DNA from: Centrapalus pauciflorus
Taxonomy: Eukaryota > Streptophyta > Magnoliopsida > Asterales > Asteraceae
Length of the DNA stretch: 64,000 bases
Assembly: GCA_020465985.1 (NCBI GenBank)
Contig: JAANYP010004325.1
Coordinates: 274,440-338,439, forward strand
Reading direction: 5' to 3'
Shown here: positions 58,588-64,000 of the stretch, one piece after another
Layout: every line of letters starts with the position of its first letter
Numbering within the stretch: position 1 is the first letter of the stretch
The notes under the pieces: model-generated
What the model saw: the letters and a program-made list of their open reading frames with translations, nothing else
Told to the model about the DNA's origin: nothing
Database searches by the model: none
Made by a program: the position numbers and the translations under genes

Positions 58588-60936
58588 ATGTCGAACCTTC
58601 AGAAATTCCTTGAAATGGATCACGAAGTTGGGAAGGCCAATGCACCACCTAAGCTGATGAAAGTTGAGGATTACTACTGGTGGAAGGATAGATTCACGGA
58701 TTTTGTACGATTCAACGACATGCGCATGTGGGTGTGCATTGATGAAGGGTACATTCCACCAGTATCAGAGGTAGAAGGCCGTCAAAAGGTTCTGTCATAC
58801 CAAATGATGAAAGAGGATGACAAGAAACTATTTGAAGCTGAAAACAAAGCTTTCTCTATTATCCGAATGGCGTTACCTCAAGATATCTTGCACACATTTC
58901 GGACTCAGAGGACGTCGAAAGAGCTTTGGGAGTCTCTTCAGAAACGGTGTGAGGGTAATCCACGGGTACGTAGAAAGCGTACTGAGCTGTTGACCCAACA
59001 GTTTGCAATCTTCAAGGCTCTTAAGGATGAACAGTTGGATGATATTATCACACGATTTTATCATCTGATAACAGAGCTTGAAAGTCATGGTATTGAGTAT
59101 TCTGACACAGACAAGAACAATAAGCTTCTTGATGCCCTACCGGCCAAATGGGCTATGTACGTGGCTATGATTAAGCTGAATGAAGATAAATACTATGCTC
59201 AATCGCTGGATGACATCGTGGGAACTTTGAGGGCATATCACTTCGAAATGATAAAGGCTGAGACTGATTACGAGCAAGTCCAAAATCCGGCTATGTATTT
59301 TGGAAAGACATCAAAATCATCAGTGACAGCTGATCAGAAGAGTGCTACAGCGTTTTTCACCGGAGAAACGTCATCACCACCAGAGTCCGAAGACTCTCTA
59401 AATCGCGCGTTCTTAGGGTTAGGAAGATCGAAAGAACCGCAATCTCAAGTACAACAGGCATCGACCAGTCAGAACTATTCGAAAATGCCAATGAGCGCAA
59501 AGTCGGCGGAAGAACATCTGAATCTGCTTGCTTCGTTTGTGGCCGCATACGGAAATTGCGTTCAAGGGAAGATTAATGATCCGGCTCTTTGGGATGAAGA
59601 TTACGATCAGGTCGACCCTGATGACTTAGAGGAGATGGATCTTAAATGGCAACTGGCCATGGTAACCCAACGGGTTAAGAGATTCATAAAGAGAACTGGG
59701 AGGAATCTGCAGATGAACAACAAAGGGATAGGATTTGATAAGTCCAAGGTCAAATGCTACAACTGTCAGGGATTGGGACATTTCGCGAGGGAGTGTCAAA
59801 GACCGAAGGTAGAGTCATACCAGGGACAGAGTCAGCATCAAGGACAGTACCAAAGTCAGTCCCAACAGAGATATCTTCCGAGTTCTTCGTCTGGTCAAGC
59901 CAATCTAGCGGGTCTGATATCAAATGTCACTTCTGAAAGACAGCTAGATGGTTCTTATGACTGGAGTTCACATCCGGAGTCCAATGCTAGAGCTTTTATG
60001 GCTGAAGTTACGGAGAATGGTTGTGATGAGGATGAGCAGACCACAAGGGACAGCAGTCCGATGTGGGTAGAGAAAGCGAATGATCAGACCGTGCTGGAGT
60101 TTGCTGCTCAGATGGCCAACGTGGAATCTGATAACTCTAAGGTTAGTCTTTCTGTTTCTCTATTTCGTGATTTATGTGCTTTATGTGTTAGTTCTAATGA
60201 TAGGTTAAATCTAGTTTTGGACTCACATAAGACCATAGCTGCTCAAAATGAAAACTTAAAAATAGAAAATGCTAGCCTAAATGACATAAAACAAGATTTA
60301 AAAGAAAAGCTTAAGGCTGATGCTCAAGATGTAATCGTTCTAAAAGACAAACTGAGTGAGCAGTGTGTTAGGATAGAACTTATGTATGAGCACGTAGAAG
60401 CCTTGACCAAAAGTCTGAAAGACAAGGACATAGAGCTAGCCGAGACCAAGGTTAAGGTAGCCGAGGCAAATAGCAAGCTGGAAAAGTTTAGGAATTCGAG
60501 CCTAAACCTAGGGAAAGTCTTAGATGCCCAAAGACAGTCTAAGAAGCCTGTAGGTCTAGGTTTTCACGAAATTCCTCCACCTTTCAATGATAACTATGTG
60601 CCTCAGCCTCAGGAGAAAACTGACAAGTCAGTAGTTTTAGAGGACCTACCTGAACCTACACCTGAGCCTAAAGTTGAAAATACACCTAAGGTGGACGACT
60701 CAACCGTCAAGGTCAAGAAAGTGAAATTTGTGTCTTCCTCCAGTGAAACACCTGCAGGAAAACAGAAAATTTCATGGGCTGACCAGGTCGAAGAGACAGA
60801 CACTGTAGATGTACCCAAGGCAATAGACACTAGGGAGACACCTAGATCTAAGGGACCAACCAAAAAGTCCATGGATAAGATGTCTTGCTTTAGATGTCAC
60901 GAGAAAGGGCACGTTGCTTCTCACTGTCCAAAATAG
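58588..60936 (+). CDS. gag: Element F gag (782 aa) with two CCHC knuckles
   Basis: ATG at 58588 (MSNLQKFLEMDHEVG), the first in frame after the leader. Residues ~25-220 form a copia-type gag core (YYWWKDRFTDFVRFNDMRMW, ELWESLQKRCEGN, LLTQQFAIFKALKDEQLDD). A first knuckle CYNCQGLGHFAREC is at residues 390-403. Residues ~545-645 are a long Leu/Lys/Glu-rich likely coiled coil. A second knuckle CFRCHEKGHVASHC is at residues 767-780, two codons before the stop TAG. 782 residues is long for copia gag; Sirevirus gags are also long and coiled. Gag packages element RNA in cytoplasmic particles. The stop sits in AAA TAG G, where a +1 shift would continue into the linker frame. Confidence 0.93.
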   Translation: MSNLQKFLEMDHEVGKANAPPKLMKVEDYYWWKDRFTDFVRFNDMRMWVCIDEGYIPPVSEVEGRQKVLSYQMMKEDDKKLFEAENKAFSIIRMALPQDILHTFRTQRTSKELWESLQKRCEGNPRVRRKRTELLTQQFAIFKALKDEQLDDIITRFYHLITELESHGIEYSDTDKNNKLLDALPAKWAMYVAMIKLNEDKYYAQSLDDIVGTLRAYHFEMIKAETDYEQVQNPAMYFGKTSKSSVTADQKSATAFFTGETSSPPESEDSLNRAFLGLGRSKEPQSQVQQASTSQNYSKMPMSAKSAEEHLNLLASFVAAYGNCVQGKINDPALWDEDYDQVDPDDLEEMDLKWQLAMVTQRVKRFIKRTGRNLQMNNKGIGFDKSKVKCYNCQGLGHFARECQRPKVESYQGQSQHQGQYQSQSQQRYLPSSSSGQANLAGLISNVTSERQLDGSYDWSSHPESNARAFMAEVTENGCDEDEQTTRDSSPMWVEKANDQTVLEFAAQMANVESDNSKVSLSVSLFRDLCALCVSSNDRLNLVLDSHKTIAAQNENLKIENASLNDIKQDLKEKLKADAQDVIVLKDKLSEQCVRIELMYEHVEALTKSLKDKDIELAETKVKVAEANSKLEKFRNSSLNLGKVLDAQRQSKKPVGLGFHEIPPPFNDNYVPQPQEKTDKSVVLEDLPEPTPEPKVENTPKVDDSTVKVKKVKFVSSSSETPAGKQKISWADQVEETDTVDVPKAIDTRETPRSKGPTKKSMDKMSCFRCHEKGHVASHCPK

Positions 60937-61465
60937 GAAAGCTGATGTTACACCTAAGACAGTGAATCCAACACCTGTTAAGCCCTCACCGAGTGTGGCG
61001 AGCACGAGTAGTTCTCAAAGTACCGAGAAAACTGTGCAGGCCGCACCAAAACATGTTGTGAAACAAACACCGGTTAAGGTTGGACCAAAAGAAGTGGTTA
61101 GGACAAATTCACCGAATCGTGTCATTAATCAATCTAGGTCTGCACCTCAACAAGTCTATAGGAGCACCACACCTAGCAGGTCACACACTCCAGTTAGGTC
61201 ACATACTCCTGTTAGACAATATGTTCCGGTAAAAGCTCAGGGATCACAGTCTGAAATGCATTATAATAAGACTTATTCTAGAGCATCACAACAAATGCCT
61301 ACTCAAAGGCAAAGAGTGAATCTAAATCACTCGGCACCACAACAGAATTCAGTTCAAAGGCCCAAGTCACCTGAAAGGCGAGATGGGTACTTGAAAGAGT
61401 TCAAGTATGTGGACGAGAATGGTATTACCAAGTCAGTCATGGCTTGGGTTCCCCGTGATAACTAA
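60914..61465 (+). CDS. Element F linker frame between gag and pol
   Basis: Overlaps the end of gag by 23 nt in the +1 frame and runs to TAA 61463-61465. The product is Pro/Ser/Thr- and Arg-rich, with SRSHTPVRSHTPVRQYVPVK, and ends ENGITKSVMAWVPRDN. The MAWVP ending parallels the WVPK gag tails of Sireviruses, so it is best read as the natural C-terminus of gag. It lacks its own good start. Either one base was lost at the A-run before TAG 60934, or ribosomes shift +1 there. Confidence 0.75.
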   Translation: MLLTVQNRKADVTPKTVNPTPVKPSPSVASTSSSQSTEKTVQAAPKHVVKQTPVKVGPKEVVRTNSPNRVINQSRSAPQQVYRSTTPSRSHTPVRSHTPVRQYVPVKAQGSQSEMHYNKTYSRASQQMPTQRQRVNLNHSAPQQNSVQRPKSPERRDGYLKEFKYVDENGITKSVMAWVPRDN

Positions 61466-61487
61466 CCTATTTTTCTTTCATGTGCAG
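61461..61487 (+). other. Element F stop / branch-point / acceptor-like motif
   Basis: ACTAAC (61461-61466) contains the linker stop TAA. It is followed by ctatttttctttcatgtg and CAG|G (61485-61487). The branch-point A (61465) to the last G (61487) is 22 nt. The next base begins codon GAG in the pol frame. The same spacing and phase occur in B, C and D despite no other similarity in the tract. A possible donor, AAG|GTTAGT in phase at 60139-60147, is a guess. Confidence 0.65.
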
Positions 61488-64000
61488 GAGATAACTACCG
61501 GTCCAAACAACAAGTGGTTCGTCGACAGTGGTTGCTCCAGGCATATGACGGGGGAAAGAAGTCTTCTCACAGACTTCAAGGGGGGTAATAGGGGATTTGT
61601 ATCATTCGCGGGCAACAAAGGAGGAAATATCACTGGAACTGGAGAAGTCACTAATGGGACGATTACATTGGATCAAGTTTATCACGTTGATAAACTGGTT
61701 CATAATCTCATTAGTGTATCTCAAATCTGTGATAAGAAGAACTCGGTGTTATTTACTGACACTGAGGCGTTAGTGCTAAAGCCGGGATTCAAGATACCTG
61801 AAGATTGGATATTGATGCGGGCTCCAAGGAAGAATGACTTGTACATGCTCGACATGAACAAGCCAGATAATTCGATGGGTCCGATCCGCTTACTATCAAA
61901 AGCTTCGGAGACGGAATCGGTTTTGTGGCACAGACGCATGGCTCACTTGCACCTAAGGAAAATGAACTACATAACGAAGAATGGTTTGGTGCAAGTTGTG
62001 CCTCTGAAGAGCTTTCAATTTGAAGACAAGTGTCTACCGTGCATGAAGGGCAAGCAACATAAAAAGACACACAAGTCCAAGAAGCTGAACTCCATAACCT
62101 CGACATTCGATTTGTTGCATATGGACCTTTTCGGCCCTATCAACAAAAGGAGTATAGGAGGTAGTTGGTTTTGCTTAGTTATCACCGACGATTACTCACG
62201 TTTTTCTTGGGTTTTCTTTTTAGGTACAAAGGACGAGACGGCTGCGAAGCTCATCGGGTTCTTAGACAAAGTGGAGAATTCCTACGGAACTAGGGTTAAA
62301 AGTATTCGTAGTGATAATGGGACAGAATTTAAAAACTCTGTAATTGGTGTATATTGCCTATCAAAGGGCATCGTGCATCAATTCAGTGCACCATATGAAC
62401 CACAACAGAATGGGGTGGCCGAACGTAAAAACAGAACATTGATTGAGGCTGCAAGGACTATGCTTTCGGATTCAAAGCTTCCTACCATGTTTTGGAGGGA
62501 GGCAGTGAATACCGCGTGCCACATTTTAAACCGAGTCCTTACAGTCAAATCATTGAACAAAACATGCTATGAAATTTTGAATAAACGGCCACCTAACTTA
62601 ACTGGATTCGAACCGTTTGGAGTACCATGCACACTTTTAAGGACAAAACATCAACCGAAGTTTGGTGAAAAGGCTGACGAAGGATACTTCCTAGGATATG
62701 TGCCAAACTCACCAAACAAACGGGTTTTTAACAAAACGAGTGGTACTGTGGAGATTGTGTATAATATTGAAGTCACAAGTTATACACATGAACCCCAAAC
62801 TGGTCCGGAATGGATATTTGACTACGATAAGTTATTTGAGTCATTTAACATTCCTTTGGATGATACTGCAGGTACAATCGATAAAGACATGGCGACGTTG
62901 CATCTAAATGACGATGGCCATATTTTTCCAAGGACCACGTTCGAATCTACGTCTGAGCCTACTGCGACTGTAGATGGGTCTCCAGAAGTTGCTAATCCAG
63001 AAGAACCTAACACTGAGAATCAGACTCAAGCATCAAGTTCTGCCTCTGAGGAAAACGTCCGTGAGGAAGAAAATGTGGAAGCTGAGCCTGTTCCCCCTTT
63101 AGGTGAAAGAGGATCCAACTTAGGAGATAATCTAAGGGTAGACGAAATAGAGACCTCTAGGATTAACAAGAATCATCCTATAGATAGCATCATAGGAAAT
63201 CCTAACGAGGGTGTGAGGACTCGGAGTAGTGTAAATAACAACACTGTGTTGTTGTCAATGATAAACGACTCCGAGGCATATCATACATGTCTATATTCGT
63301 GTTTCATATCGCAAGTAGAGCCCAAAAATGTGCAAATGGCACTTAAGGACAACTCCTGGGTTGAAGCGATGCAGGAAGAACTGTCACAATTTAGGAAACT
63401 AGAAGTGTGGGAGTTAGTTCCGTTACCTCGAGGGGAGATTGCAATAGGAACCAAATGGGTTTTTAAGTGCAAGCGAGACGATCGGGGTATAGTCACGCGC
63501 AACAAGGCAAGATTAGTTGTAAAGGGTTTCAACCAAGAGGAGGGAATCGATTACAATGAAGTGTTTGCACCAGTAGCAAGGTTAGAAGCAATTAGGTTGT
63601 TTTTAGCTTTTGCCTCCTTCAAGGGTTTTAAAGTATATCAACTGGACGTTAAGAGTGCTTTCCTGTATGGGAAAGTGAAGGAGTTAGTGTATGTAGAACA
63701 ACCGCCCGGGTTTACAGATCCTAAATATCCTGATAGAGTATATCGATTAGATAAGGCTCTTTATGGATTACATCAGGCACCTAGGGCATGGTATGAGACT
63801 CTATCCAACCATCTTATAGAAAATGGCTTTGAGAGGGGTAGGATAGATAGTACTCTTTTTGTGAAGAGAAAGGGAGATCATTTTATCTTGGTACAAGTGT
63901 ACGTAGATGATATCATTTTTGGATCATCAGACGAACAGATGTGCAAAGATTTCGAGAAGGTGATGAAGTCTAAGTTCGAGATGAGTGATATGGGGGAGTT
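61488..64000 (+). CDS. pol: Element F pol (PR-INT-RT), open, truncated by window
   Basis: Continuous from 61488 to the last base, about 838 codons. Protease WFVDSGCSRHMTG (61515) with the DSG active site intact; pre-integrase HHCC (LWHRRMAHLHLRKMN ... CLPCMKGKQHKK, near 61926-62055); integrase D-D-E (VITDDYSRFSW, IRSDNGTEF, NGVAERKNRTLIEAARTM); a variable acidic spacer (62860-63230); RT (WVEAMQEELSQFRKLEVWEL, KARLVVKGFNQEEGIDYNE, YQLDVKSAFLYGKVKELVY, VYVDDIIFGSSDEQM) with all three catalytic Asps. Cut in the RT thumb. It has no ATG near its start, consistent with expression through gag by splicing, readthrough or frameshift. Confidence 0.93.

Larger units (their letters stand above)
57232..64000 (+). 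mobile_element. Element F: young-looking copia, 5' part (runs off window)
   Basis: 5' LTR (57232-57878), primer site, a 700-bp leader, gag (58588-60936), a linker frame (60914-61465) and pol open from 61488 to the window end. No nonsense change interrupts gag or ~838 codons of pol, unlike every other element here. The two frame changes at 60936 and 61465 coincide with motifs that may be functional. The 3' half is outside the window. Confidence 0.9.

Overview
This is plant nuclear DNA. Every recognisable coding segment belongs to an LTR retrotransposon; I see no host gene, tRNA, rRNA or CRISPR array. Plant-type tRNA-Met primer sites (TGGTATCAGAGC-like), CAG-to-TAG decay typical of plant CHG methylation, and resemblance to Ty1/copia and Ty3/gypsy elements common in composite-family genomes suggest a large, repeat-rich dicot genome, perhaps Asteraceae. 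The family assignment is inference.

Layout. (1) 1-222: the end of an LTR resembling that of element F, fused to element A. (2) A (+, 223-8804): a decayed Sirevirus-like copia with truncated 5' LTR, broken gag, an internal deletion patched by a 77-bp inverted pol piece, RT/RNase H remnant, a long third ORF and its 3' LTR. (3) 8825-9216: unassigned. (4) B (-, 9217-18068) and C (-, 16949-30312): same family, in tandem and sharing one LTR (16949-18068). C is the most complete copy (13.4 kb, two LTRs). (5) D (-, 30313-55396): an older, related copy split by two nested insertions: G (+, 35918-41175), a copia-type element without pol flanked by cacag/tacag, and H (-, 44689-51903), a deleted Ty3/gypsy element flanked by a perfect 5-bp actgc duplication. 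(6) 55397-57231: stacked fragments L (copia RT/RNase H), J (an LTR plus primer site) and K (an LTR plus part of a TE-encoded protein). (7) F (+, 57232 to window end): a young-looking copia with open gag and pol frames, cut off by the window inside RT.

How the A-D family appears to work. The LTR has a TATA box preceded by nested perfect inverted repeats built on CTGTTC/GAACAG. Gag carries two CCHC knuckles. At the gag/pol boundary the gag stop codon lies inside a consensus branch-point sequence (ACTAAY) exactly 22 nt before an intron-acceptor-like AG, in phase with pol. Unrelated element F has the same arrangement at the same spacing. After pol comes a conserved region with a TATA box and, best seen in B and C, more CTGTTC/GAACAG sites; it looks like an internal promoter for the 1.3-1.4-kb-residue-scale third ORF (about 1,300 residues). 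After that ORF come three or four 15-bp palindromes whose outer base pair covaries, then the polypurine tract. F and G carry dense TTCGA-containing decamer arrays in their 5' leaders. The gag/pol acceptor, the internal promoter and the covarying palindromes are the best candidates for undescribed biology here.
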